Part shown: positions 54,249 through 62,361 of the stretch, piece by piece
How the letters are laid out: each line of letters begins with the position of its first letter
Numbering within the stretch: the first letter of the stretch is position 1
DNA from: Halomonas sp. 'Soap Lake #6'
GTDB taxonomy: Bacteria; Pseudomonadota; Gammaproteobacteria; Pseudomonadales; Halomonadaceae
Direction of reading: 5' to 3'
Assembly: GCF_003031405.1 (NCBI RefSeq)
Contig: NZ_CP020469.1
Span: forward strand, 1,054,001-1,118,000
DNA: 64,000 nucleotides
Program-made: the position numbers and the translations under genes
Notes under the pieces: model-generated
Told to the model about the DNA's origin: nothing
The model's input: only the letters and a program-made list of their open reading frames with translations
The model's database searches: none

Positions 54249-55219
54249 CGGCAGACTTCCTCGTTTACCAAGCTGATCGGGCGCTTGCCCTGCAGTGCTA
54301 GGCGAATGTTATCCACTGCTCGCTGGGCCATGGCATCTCGGGTCTCATGGGTGGCGGAACCAATATGAGGTAGTGCCACTACGTTCGACATTTGCGGAAG
54401 AGGGGAGTCAGTCGACAACGGTTCTTGCGCAAAGACATCCAGTCCGGCCGCTTGGATAACGTTGTTATTCAGGGCATGGATCAAGGCATGTTCATCGATC
54501 ACTTTACCGCGAGCGATATTGATAAAAATGCCGGAAGGCTTCATCAAAGCGAATTCGTCGGCGCCAATCAAATGCTCGGTGCTGGCGGTCAGTGGCACTG
54601 TGACACAGACAAAATCGGCCTCGGCCAGTAATTCATTGAGTTCGCGGCGCTGCGCACCAAGCTCTTTTTCAAGAGCGGGCTTAGGGGAGGCGTTGGAGTA
54701 GAGCACTTGCATACCAAAGCCCAGGGCGCCACGTCGTGCAACCGCCTGGCCGATGCGGCCAAAGCCCACCATACCGAGGGTTTTACCATATACATCACTG
54801 CCAAACAGGGCAGGGCCTATGCTGGCTTGCCATTTGCCTGCTTTGACCCACTCGGCCAATTCAACCACTCGCCGTGCTGTGGCCATGATGAGGGCAAAGC
54901 CTGTATCCGCCGTGGTTTCGGTGAGCACATCCGGTGTATTGCACAGCATAATGCCGCGTTGGGTAAGTTCATCAACGGGGATATTGTCGTAGCCAACAGA
55001 AACCGTGGCGATGGCTTTCAAGTTGGGCGCTGCGTCTAGCAGCTGGGGGGTAATCGCTAAGCCGGAACCGATAATGCCATGAGCCTGCGATAGGGCGGCG
55101 AGCACCTCCGGCTGCGTTAGGTTTAACGGCTTGGCGAGTTCAAGTACATGAAAGTGTTTTTCAAGCTCTGCCCACTGGGATGAGCTAAGCCGCCCTAGTA
55201 CGATGACGCTCTTTTGCAT
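54245..55219 (-). CDS. D-2-hydroxyacid dehydrogenase (2-ketogluconate / glyoxylate reductase type)
   Basis: A 324-residue dehydrogenase. NAD motif GMVGFGRIGQAVA (about 150-162), catalytic Arg in NIARGKVIDEHAL (about 235), Glu in DVFAQEPL and His in LPHIGSATHETR (about 285-296). With an adjacent sugar-acid kinase it could be the KguD-like 2-ketogluconate-6-phosphate reductase; glyoxylate/hydroxypyruvate reductase is the alternative. Confidence 0.85.
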   Translation of the reverse strand: MQKSVIVLGRLSSSQWAELEKHFHVLELAKPLNLTQPEVLAALSQAHGIIGSGLAITPQLLDAAPNLKAIATVSVGYDNIPVDELTQRGIMLCNTPDVLTETTADTGFALIMATARRVVELAEWVKAGKWQASIGPALFGSDVYGKTLGMVGFGRIGQAVARRGALGFGMQVLYSNASPKPALEKELGAQRRELNELLAEADFVCVTVPLTASTEHLIGADEFALMKPSGIFINIARGKVIDEHALIHALNNNVIQAAGLDVFAQEPLSTDSPLPQMSNVVALPHIGSATHETRDAMAQRAVDNIRLALQGKRPISLVNEEVCR

Positions 55220-55240
55220 GCTGCCTCCTGTCGCATTGAT

Positions 55241-55312
55241 GGCTATGTGAGTGTCAGTAACTATGTGAGTATCAGTAGCTATGTGAGTATCAGTAGCTAT
55301 GTGAGAGCCAGT
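55241..55312. repeat. 18-bp tandem repeat, four copies
   Basis: AGCTATGTGAGTATCAGT-type units at 55241, 55259, 55277 and 55295 with a few substitutions; ends 3 bases before the kinase stop codon. Confidence 0.92.
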
Positions 55313-55315
55313 TGC

Positions 55316-56284
55316 TCAGTGCTGCTCAAGTGCTTGCAGCTGTTCGCGGCTGGGCAAGCCTTCCATATCGCCCACCACCTGAACGGCCTGAGCACCGATC
55401 AAGTTACCGCGGTTCAACGCCTGGAGAGGCGTAAGACCATCTAATAGCGCACTGATCACTCCCACCGCAAAGCCGTCTCCCGCTCCGACCGTATCCACAA
55501 CGTTAGCCACGGGTTGGCCTGGAACCAAAACACTTTCCAGTGTGCCGTTGATAATACCGCGATAGTAGCTGCCCTCTGGCCCCAGTTTAATAATGACGGC
55601 TTTGGCGCCGCGCGCTAAGTAGAAGTCGGCAATCGCTTCAGGTGACTCGCACCCAGTGAGCAAGCGCCCTTCGGAAAGTCCAGGTAATACCCAGTCAGCA
55701 CGGCTTGCGAGCTCATTTAAGGTAGTTCGCATGGCATTCTCGCTGGACCAAAGCGATGGGCGCAGGTTGGGGTCAAAGGAAATACTGGCGCCATGTGTAC
55801 GGGCTTGTTTCATCAAATGACGAGTTAGTTGGCAGGCACTTTCTGATAGGGCTGGGGTAATACCCGTTGCGTGCAGATGGGTAAGCGCCTGAAAGTCGAC
55901 ACTCTTGGCATCTTCAATAGAGAGGTGACTGGCGGCACTCCCACTCCTGAAATACTCAACTCGTGGGTCGGCACCATCCTGTGCACGCTCTTTAAAAAGA
56001 AGCCCTGTGGGGTGCTGTGAGTCGGTACGAATATGTCGGCTATCGATACGCTCAGCTTCCAGTGCCTGGCGAATGAATTGGCCGAAACTGTCATTGCCCA
56101 CTCGGCTTAACCAACCAACGTGAAATCCCAGCCTGGAGAGGCCGATCGCGACATTGTTATCGGCACCGGCCAAGCGGCGATGAAAGTGCTCAATGCTCGC
56201 AAGGGAGCCAGGAGCATCTGCGACAAACATCGCCATTGCTTCGCCGAAGGTCAGTATTTTGGGTGCAGAAGTAGGCTGTGTCAT
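55316..56284 (-). CDS. kguK: PfkB family sugar-acid kinase (2-ketogluconate or KDG kinase)
   Basis: A 322-residue ribokinase-fold enzyme: ILTFGEAMAMFVADAPG at the start, GADNNVAIGLSRLG (about 40-53), FDPNLRPSLW (about 154-163) and the catalytic DTVGAGDGFAVG (about 271-282). The long match in style to pseudomonad KguK (FHRRLAGAD.NVAIGL, VEYFRSGSAASHLS) favours 2-ketogluconate kinase; KdgK is the alternative because KDG is made by UxuA nearby. No transporter gene accompanies it. Confidence 0.75.
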   Translation of the reverse strand: MTQPTSAPKILTFGEAMAMFVADAPGSLASIEHFHRRLAGADNNVAIGLSRLGFHVGWLSRVGNDSFGQFIRQALEAERIDSRHIRTDSQHPTGLLFKERAQDGADPRVEYFRSGSAASHLSIEDAKSVDFQALTHLHATGITPALSESACQLTRHLMKQARTHGASISFDPNLRPSLWSSENAMRTTLNELASRADWVLPGLSEGRLLTGCESPEAIADFYLARGAKAVIIKLGPEGSYYRGIINGTLESVLVPGQPVANVVDTVGAGDGFAVGVISALLDGLTPLQALNRGNLIGAQAVQVVGDMEGLPSREQLQALEQH

Positions 56285-56312
56285 AGGGTGTCTCAGTAAG
56301 CTTGTTGTTAAT

Positions 56313-56326
56313 TGGGAACGATACCA
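56313..56326. promoter_or_regulatory. candidate LacI-family operator upstream of the kinase
   Basis: TGGGAACGATACCA, an imperfect palindrome matching 11 of 14 bases of the operator at 57413-57426; 29 bases before the kinase start. Confidence 0.55.
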
Positions 56327-56372
56327 TTTCGGCTATTAACCAGGGTGAGTCTCACGACTCTGATACTTGGGG

Positions 56373-57389
56373 CTACCCCGGAAAGGTGGTACTACCTCGG
56401 GTAATCAGCGTTGGTGAATGACGGTATTGCACGGGAAGTTCACGGGCACGCTGGGGAAGCTGATTGAGCAGGCAAGCAATGGCAGCCTGTCCAATCATAT
56501 CGGTTGGCTGGGCAAGTGTAGTAATGCCGGGCAACACCAGCTCACACCAGTCCAGCTCATCGATACCGATTAAGCCCAGTGGGCCCATCGCAAGGCCAAG
56601 GCGTTGAAAGCTGCGTACCATGGCGAGGGTGGCGTTGCCATTGGCACACAATACAGCCTTGGGTACAGCGGTGGGATGCTCGGCAAATGTCTTTAGTGTT
56701 GGTATAGCTGAGTGTTCAGTTAAGCTGCTTAGCACCAACGTCTGGCTTTCTAGGCCTAATGCTTCTGCTTGCTGATTAAATCGTTTCAGCCGCTCCAGAC
56801 GAGCACTGGCATACTCGGGTGTCTCACTTACGTAAAGCACCGAGCGGTAACCTTGTTGCACTAGATGATCCAGCGCCATATCAATCGCCAGCACGTTATC
56901 GAGTCCGATAACCTTGACATCGAGTTGGCGTACTTCACGGTCGAGGAGTGCCAGCGGAATGCCGCCCTTCATTAGCGCTTGTAGCTGGGGCTCGGGTTGC
57001 CCGGCCGCATTGATAATCAGGCCTTCCACCTGGTAGGCCGCCAGTGACGCCAAGTGTTGTTGTTCCTGCTCTGGATCGTTATCGGTATTACACACAATCA
57101 GTGAATAGCCATGGGCGCGGGCTGCCTGCTCTACACCATGCACGATGGCAACTGAAAAAGGGTTGCGTATATCAGCCACCAGCATACCCAGCAGCCGCGA
57201 ACCACCACCTTTTAAGCCACGCGCCATAAGATTGGGCTGATAGCCCAATGACTTAGCCGCCTGTTCAATCCGTGACTGAAGTACAGGGGAGAGCTTGTCA
57301 CGCTCTGGCCCGAAAAACCGTGATACGCTGGTTTTGGAGGTGCCCGCCAATTTGGCAACTTCGATGAGGGTGGCCCGGGATGACGACAT
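56373..57389 (-). CDS. LacI family transcriptional regulator, PtxS/KdgR-like
   Basis: A 338-residue LacI repressor: N-terminal helix-turn-helix LIEVAKLAGTSKTSVSRFF (about 8-26) with hinge SLGYQPNLMARGLKGG, then a periplasmic-binding-like effector domain (LLGMLVADIRNPF, GIDELDWCELVLPGITTLAQP). Located upstream of the kinase on the same strand, with matching operators in front of both. Confidence 0.87.
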   Translation of the reverse strand: MSSSRATLIEVAKLAGTSKTSVSRFFGPERDKLSPVLQSRIEQAAKSLGYQPNLMARGLKGGGSRLLGMLVADIRNPFSVAIVHGVEQAARAHGYSLIVCNTDNDPEQEQQHLASLAAYQVEGLIINAAGQPEPQLQALMKGGIPLALLDREVRQLDVKVIGLDNVLAIDMALDHLVQQGYRSVLYVSETPEYASARLERLKRFNQQAEALGLESQTLVLSSLTEHSAIPTLKTFAEHPTAVPKAVLCANGNATLAMVRSFQRLGLAMGPLGLIGIDELDWCELVLPGITTLAQPTDMIGQAAIACLLNQLPQRARELPVQYRHSPTLITRGSTTFPG

Positions 57390-57412
57390 AAAGAGAGTGC
57401 TTCTAACTTAAA

Positions 57413-57426
57413 TGGGAACGTTCCCA
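57413..57426. promoter_or_regulatory. LacI-family operator upstream of the regulator
   Basis: TGGGAACGTTCCCA, a perfect 14-bp palindrome 24 bases before the lacI-type start; typical autoregulatory site. Confidence 0.7.
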
Positions 57427-57573
57427 AGGTAGGTGTTTTCGATACGAAAGGCAATACTTTCGACGTGGCTGGATTAATACCATTAACCTTCTGCCGTTTC
57501 CTCCGTCGAGACAAGCCTTCTACCTTCAGGCAGGGTAAACTACGCGACTTTGAGTCAACGCTTGGCGCCATGC

Positions 57574-58452
57574 ATGCACCCGATCTATACACCACCGATC
57601 TATACACCAACAAGCCATTCATCAAAAAGCCATTCATCAAAAAGCTATGAGTTAACCGAGGCGGGCGACCGTTATTTTGACGGCTTGGCTGAAAAGTTCT
57701 CTCGTTCGCTTTACCAGGCACCCCGTGGCGAGCTGCGTTTGGCTATGCTGGATTATTTGCTACCGCAAATGCTGCACCTAGAAGCACAGCCTGTGTTGGA
57801 TGTAGGCGGTGGTTTGGGACAGCTTGCTGCGTGGCTGGCTGAACGTGGGCACGCGGTGACCATGGCAGAGCCTTCTCCGGATATGCTGACCCATGCAAGC
57901 GCATGGCATGCCGAGCGTGTTGCATCCGGCGCTTTGCAGCCCGACCAGCTTTGCTATCTGGCGGCGCCGCTTCAGTCGTTACCGCAGCAAGCCCCTGGGC
58001 CTTGGCCACTGATTACCTGCCATGCTGTACTGGAGTGGTTAGGGGAGCCCCAGTTGGCTATGCAGATCCTCACTAGCTTGCTAGCCCCTGGTGGGCAGTT
58101 AAGTTTGATGGTGTTTAACCGCGATGCACTGCGTTTTTCTAATGTGGTAAAGGGTAACCTGCAGAAAGCGCTGAGCGATCAGTTAGCGGGCAAAGGCAAA
58201 CGGCAGCGCTTAACACCTATTTCTCCGGTTACTCACGATGAAATATGCCAGTGGGGCGCCGATAACGGCCTAATTATGGAGGGTGTGGCGGGAGTGCGTG
58301 TGTTTCAGGATTACCTTCGCCAACCACCTGAAAAAGAGAGTGATCAGGCCGCGTTGCTGGCGCTGGAAAAACAGTACTGCCGCCAAGATCCTCACTGGCG
58401 GCTAGGCCGCTATTTACTTTATACCTTCACCAAACCTGAGGCTGATGTATGA
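57574..58452 (+). CDS. cmoM: tRNA 5-carboxymethoxyuridine methyltransferase CmoM-like
   Basis: An approximately 292-residue SAM methyltransferase that would methylate cmo5U34 in tRNA. Core signatures: FDGLAEKFSRSLY at about residue 36, SAM motif VLDVGGGLGQLAAWLAERGH, LITCHAVLEWLG, and the C-terminal GVRVFQDYL plus LEKQYCRQDPHWRLGRYL, all as in CmoM. Oddity: the first about 28 residues (HPIYTPPIYTP..SHSSKSHSSKS) come from two tandem DNA repeats, so the true start is unsure; no in-frame ATG/GTG/TTG lies between them and the core. Confidence 0.83.
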   Translation: MHPIYTPPIYTPTSHSSKSHSSKSYELTEAGDRYFDGLAEKFSRSLYQAPRGELRLAMLDYLLPQMLHLEAQPVLDVGGGLGQLAAWLAERGHAVTMAEPSPDMLTHASAWHAERVASGALQPDQLCYLAAPLQSLPQQAPGPWPLITCHAVLEWLGEPQLAMQILTSLLAPGGQLSLMVFNRDALRFSNVVKGNLQKALSDQLAGKGKRQRLTPISPVTHDEICQWGADNGLIMEGVAGVRVFQDYLRQPPEKESDQAALLALEKQYCRQDPHWRLGRYLLYTFTKPEADV

Positions 58453-59441
58453 GCGCTCAATCGCCCGCTTGCCAACTCCTTGAACGTTTTTATGGTCAAA
58501 CAGCACATTTATGGCCCATTGCGCCGCCTGCTGACTCTTGGCTGCAAGACCACGCCACGGCAATGATAAGTGGCGATATGGCGCTACGTCAGCAATGGTT
58601 GACCAGTGGTAAAGCAGCCGCCAGCCCGTTTGATGCTCCTATCACTCAGCAGGATGGGCAGGTGGTGCTGTTTTGGCCAAAGGCCCACCAACTGGGGATC
58701 TGGTGGCTTGAATGGTTATGCCGCGTGCTGCCTGAGAATACGCCGGTGGACGTGGTGGGGGAGCATCAGGGAGGCATCAAACGTGTACCAAAAATACTAG
58801 GTGAGCTAGGTATGCGTTGCGATAAGCTTGATAACGCCCGTCGTTGCACTTTGTTTGCTACACGCACTGTGGCTATTGAAAAGCCCGACAACACTTGGCA
58901 AACCTTTGAAGCACTAGGAGTGACGTTGGTGAGCCATCCCGGTGTATTTGGCCATGGCAAGGTTGATGAAGGCACGCTGTTACTGTTGGAGAGCATCGCA
59001 AGCAGCCTGCCTAAAAAACCGCTCAACGTACTGGATGTGGGCTGTGGCGATGGCATTATCGCTGCTTGGCTGGCCAAGCAGGGGCATCAAGTCACTGCTG
59101 TGGATGTCAGTGCGTTTGCAGTAGAAGCCAGCCAGCGCACCTTAGCCGCGAACGGGCTGGAAGGGCGGGTGTTGGAAAGTGATATCTATTCAGCACTGGA
59201 AGACGCGTCTTTTGATCTGATAGTGAGTAATCCGCCATTTCATCAAGAGCGTGCGATTACCTATGGCCCCAGTGCGCGCCTTATCGAAGACGCCCCCCGT
59301 CATTTAACCGCCAAGGGGCAGCTTATACTCGTAGCAAACGCCTTTCTTCCCTACCCAAATGTGCTGGAAGGCGCTTTCGGTGGTTTTGACATCCTGGCCG
59401 ATAATCGACGTTTTAGGGTGTATCGAGGGCGTTTGCAGTAA
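58449..59441 (+). CDS. rsmC: 16S rRNA (guanine-1207-N2)-methyltransferase
   Basis: A 330-residue RsmC with a degenerate N-terminal methyltransferase-like half and a catalytic C-terminal half: SAM motif LDVGCGDGIIAAWLAKQGH (about 195-213) and the N2-guanine motif IVSNPPFH (about 258-265). HPGVFGHGKVDEGTLLLLE precedes the catalytic domain as in RsmC. ATGA overlap with cmoM. Confidence 0.93.
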   Translation: MSAQSPACQLLERFYGQTAHLWPIAPPADSWLQDHATAMISGDMALRQQWLTSGKAAASPFDAPITQQDGQVVLFWPKAHQLGIWWLEWLCRVLPENTPVDVVGEHQGGIKRVPKILGELGMRCDKLDNARRCTLFATRTVAIEKPDNTWQTFEALGVTLVSHPGVFGHGKVDEGTLLLLESIASSLPKKPLNVLDVGCGDGIIAAWLAKQGHQVTAVDVSAFAVEASQRTLAANGLEGRVLESDIYSALEDASFDLIVSNPPFHQERAITYGPSARLIEDAPRHLTAKGQLILVANAFLPYPNVLEGAFGGFDILADNRRFRVYRGRLQ

Positions 59442-59510
59442 GCAGTATGGGCGGTGATTCCTAAAAGGCGATTCCTTAGGGCTATTTCTCAGGGCTATTC
59501 CTTAGGGCTA
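59442..59510. repeat. short tandem repeat between rsmC and the GntR gene
   Basis: About three to four imperfect 13-15-bp units of the form CCTTAGGGCTATT between convergent genes. Confidence 0.75.
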
Positions 59511-60263
59511 TTCCGCAAAGAAAACGCTCAGCACATGGTCTAGATGCACTTCCATGGCGTGGCGAGCGGCAGCAGGGTCACGCGCTTCTATGGCTTCAAC
59601 GATGCGTTCGTGGTCGTTCTGAGAGCGCTGTGGCATGTCTGTCTCCATGAACAGCTCTTGCAGGCGGCGGAACATCGCGCCGTATTTGTGCCCTAGCAGA
59701 TGCTTAATCACAAGCGCATAGGCTGCGTTGCCTGATGCCTCGGCGATGCGGATATGTAGCAGCCGGTCCCCAGCGCAGTTGCGTCCTCCGTTAGCGTTGT
59801 CAGAGACATTGCGCTCAAAGGCTAAACGGATCGCTTGCATGTCTTCTTCGCTAGCGTTCAGGGCTGCCAGCGCTGCAATTTCCGGTTCCAGATACCGGCG
59901 CGTTTGCAGCAGCGAGAAGGGAGGAATCTCCTCGTCCAAGTTGAGCTCAATTTCACTCTCGAACTCTGGGTCGAGTGCCCAAGACTCAGTACGTACTGCT
60001 GCGCGCATTACCGGCTCCTGGGTGGTTGAGCAAGTCTCTAGCACCACAACACCATGCCCAACGCGTACTTCCACTTGCCGCACTACTTCCAAGGCGATCA
60101 AGGCTTCTCTAACGGAGGCACGGCTGACACCCAGTGATTGAGCAAGTTCGCGCTCAGGGGGTAATAGCGTTCCAGGCGGAAACTCACCTTCACGGATTAG
60201 CTGCTGCAACTGATCAGCAATCTGGCGATAGAGACGCTGTGAGCGGATGGTTTGAATCGGCAT
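59508..60263 (-). CDS. GntR family (FadR subfamily) regulator of the downstream sugar-acid operon
   Basis: A 251-residue regulator: winged helix LYRQIADQLQQLIREGEF, LLPPERELAQSLGVSRASVREALIALEV in part (about 32-60), GHGVVV; FCD domain with helices and DRLLHIRIAEASGN and NDHERIVEAIEARD metal-ligand histidines. Resembles UxuR/ExuR-like members. Divergent from the SDR-FAH-ADH-UxaA operon. Confidence 0.85.
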   Translation of the reverse strand: MPIQTIRSQRLYRQIADQLQQLIREGEFPPGTLLPPERELAQSLGVSRASVREALIALEVVRQVEVRVGHGVVVLETCSTTQEPVMRAAVRTESWALDPEFESEIELNLDEEIPPFSLLQTRRYLEPEIAALAALNASEEDMQAIRLAFERNVSDNANGGRNCAGDRLLHIRIAEASGNAAYALVIKHLLGHKYGAMFRRLQELFMETDMPQRSQNDHERIVEAIEARDPAAARHAMEVHLDHVLSVFFAE

Positions 60264-60508
60264 TCGTGGTATTTCCTATCCGTTTCATTGATGTATTTCG
60301 ACTAAAGTTGATGGCGACTAAAGTGCAATCTGAAAAGCTGGTATTTAGCCTTTTGAGGCTTGCCAGGATCAAAGTTTTTCACTCATACTCGGCTCATTGG
60401 TCAGGCCATTGGATATCTGGATAACTTGGCCTTCTGTATGTTCCCACTCTTTTGAAGGGCGCGCCATAGCTTTAGGGCGTGTCATCGTTATTAGGGAAGC
60501 GCCATACC
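60264..60508. promoter_or_regulatory. divergent promoter region with TGGTCAGGCCA site
   Basis: TGGTCAGGCCA at 60398-60408; TGGTCAGGCC recurs exactly, on the opposite strand, at 62287-62296 upstream of the Zn-dehydrogenase. Candidate operator of the neighbouring GntR regulator. No gene is seen here. Confidence 0.45.
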
Positions 60509-61249
60509 ATGAGACTTAAAAACAAAACTGCTCTGATTACGGCCGCTGCTAATGGCATTGGGCGCGCTAGCGTCGAGCGCTTTGTCGCCGAGGGTGCGAC
60601 CGTATTTGCCACAGATATTGATATTACTAGCTTAAAGGATATGCCAGGCGTTGAGGCGTATCGCCTGGATGTTACCGATAGGCAAGCGATTCACGACTTA
60701 GCTGGTTCACTGCCTGCCTTGGACATACTGTTCAACTGTGCTGGTATGGTGGCAGGTGGCTCGATACTCGAATGTGACGAGGCTGCTTGGCAGCGCTCAA
60801 TGGATCTGAATGTTACCTCGATGTTTCATACCCTCCAGGCATTTTTACCGAGTATGTTGGCTAAGGGAGGCGGCAGCATTATCAATATGGCTTCCGTGGC
60901 ATCCAGTATTAAGGGTGTCGCCAATCGCTGCGCCTACAGCACCTCCAAAGCTGCGGTCATTGGGCTGACCAAGTCAGTGGCTGCCGACTTTATGACCCAG
61001 GGGATTCGCTGTAACGCGATTTGTCCTGGCACTGTTGAGTCGCCTTCGCTCAAGCAGCGTATTACTGAGCAGGCTCGCCAAGAGGGCCGTGGCTACGCTG
61101 AAGTGCTGACATCTTTTATTGCGCGCCAACCTATGGGCCGGCTGGGTCGAGTAGAAGAGGTGGCGGCATTAGCAGCTTTCCTGGCCAGTGATGAGTCGCA
61201 GTTCATCACTGGCTCCACGCAATTGATTGATGGCGGCTGGGTGAATTGA
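60509..61249 (+). CDS. SDR dehydrogenase, 2-keto-3-deoxy-L-fuconate dehydrogenase-like
   Basis: A 246-residue SDR: TAAANGIGRA (about 12-21), NCAGMVAGG (about 81-89), MASVASS...YSTSKAAVIGLTKS (catalytic Ser, Tyr, Lys), CPGTVESPSL and the C-terminal TGSTQLIDGGW. Sequence style matches the KDF dehydrogenases of the L-fucose pathway. ATG 60509 is chosen; the frame's earlier start lacks support. Next gene is an FAH-type hydrolase, as in that pathway. Confidence 0.8.
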   Translation: MRLKNKTALITAAANGIGRASVERFVAEGATVFATDIDITSLKDMPGVEAYRLDVTDRQAIHDLAGSLPALDILFNCAGMVAGGSILECDEAAWQRSMDLNVTSMFHTLQAFLPSMLAKGGGSIINMASVASSIKGVANRCAYSTSKAAVIGLTKSVAADFMTQGIRCNAICPGTVESPSLKQRITEQARQEGRGYAEVLTSFIARQPMGRLGRVEEVAALAAFLASDESQFITGSTQLIDGGWVN

Positions 61250-61271
61250 TCTTTTTAGGAGACATAACAAT

Positions 61272-62114
61272 ATGAAGCTTTTACGTTTTGGACAACCAGG
61301 CCAGGAAAAACCGGGCATTCTCGACAGCGCAGGAAAGGTGCGTGATCTTTCCGCCATCGTTGGTGATATTGCTGGTGATACATTGAGCGATGAAGGGTTG
61401 CGGAAGCTTCGCGATATAGACCTTTCCTCATTGCCAGAAGTAGCTGCTGATGTACGTCTGGGATCTTGTGTTGGCCAGGTGGGCAAATTCATCTGTATTG
61501 GCCTTAACTATTCCGACCATGCAGCGGAAACGGGGGCTTCAGTTCCTCCTGAACCGGTTATTTTCAATAAATGGACCAGTGCCATCTGTGGTCCCAATGA
61601 CAATGTGGAGATTCCCCGTGGCTCAAAGAAGACCGACTGGGAAGTAGAGCTCGGGGTGATTATCGGCAAGGGCGGCCGCTATATTGACGAGGCCGATGCG
61701 ATGTCTCATGTGGCGGGATTCTGTGTTGTAAATGATGTCTCTGAGCGTGAGTTTCAGTTGGAGCGCAGTGGTACCTGGGATAAAGGCAAAGGCTGCGATA
61801 CGTTCGGCCCTTTAGGCCCCTGGTTGGTAACGCGAGATGAGATCGCTGACCCCCACCAACTGAGTATGTGGCTGGAGGTTGATGGTCACCGCTATCAGGA
61901 TGGCAATACGTGCACCATGGTGTATCAAGTGCCTTTTCTGATTAGTTATCTGAGCCGTTTTATGAGCTTGCAGCCCGGTGATGTGATTTCAACGGGAACG
62001 CCACCAGGGGTAGGGATGGGACAGCAACCACCTGTTTACCTGCGCGATGGACAGCAAATGCGTTTAGGTATTGAAGGCCTTGGTGAGCAGCAGCAGCGCG
62101 TCGTACAGGCTTAA
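61272..62114 (+). CDS. fumarylacetoacetate hydrolase family protein, 2,4-diketo-3-deoxy-L-fuconate hydrolase-like
   Basis: A 280-residue FAH hydrolase: metal site in DWEVELGVIIGKGGR (about 120-134), GFCVVNDVSERE, FGPLGPWLVT and ISTGTPPGVGMGQ (about 238-250). IGLNYSDHAAETGA near residue 76 is the usual entry motif. Ribosome site AGGAG. With the SDR upstream it fits the oxidative, non-phosphorylating fuconate/KDF route that yields pyruvate and lactate. Confidence 0.83.
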   Translation: MKLLRFGQPGQEKPGILDSAGKVRDLSAIVGDIAGDTLSDEGLRKLRDIDLSSLPEVAADVRLGSCVGQVGKFICIGLNYSDHAAETGASVPPEPVIFNKWTSAICGPNDNVEIPRGSKKTDWEVELGVIIGKGGRYIDEADAMSHVAGFCVVNDVSEREFQLERSGTWDKGKGCDTFGPLGPWLVTRDEIADPHQLSMWLEVDGHRYQDGNTCTMVYQVPFLISYLSRFMSLQPGDVISTGTPPGVGMGQQPPVYLRDGQQMRLGIEGLGEQQQRVVQA

Positions 62115-62133
62115 GAAATCAGGCTTTTGGGGC

Positions 62134-62175
62134 CTGGCTGGTGAAATCTGGTCGGTGAAACCTGGTTGGTGAAAT
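62134..62175. repeat. 14-bp tandem repeat, three copies
   Basis: CTGGCTGGTGAAAT, CTGGTCGGTGAAAC and CTGGTTGGTGAAAT in tandem, shortly after the FAH gene. Confidence 0.88.
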
Positions 62176-62180
62176 CTAAC

Positions 62181-62206
62181 TATCAGCGGGCTTAGTACCC
62201 GCAGAT
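62181..62206 (+). terminator. hairpin in the gap before the Zn-dehydrogenase
   Basis: TATC-a-GCGGG / CCCGC-a-GATA with a 7-base loop and no T-tract. Possibly a processing or attenuation hairpin between two parts of the operon. Confidence 0.4.
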
Positions 62207-62361
62207 ACCAACATCAATATAAGTGTCAGGCCCAAGGCTAAAAATATCTTCAGTTATATTTTTACCAATATTTTTTTCGCCACAAAGGCCTGACCACTGG
62301 ATCAAAGTACCTGTCAGGCCAGTTGAGTTATGGCCTGTACTTGGTGGAGAGGGACGCACTA

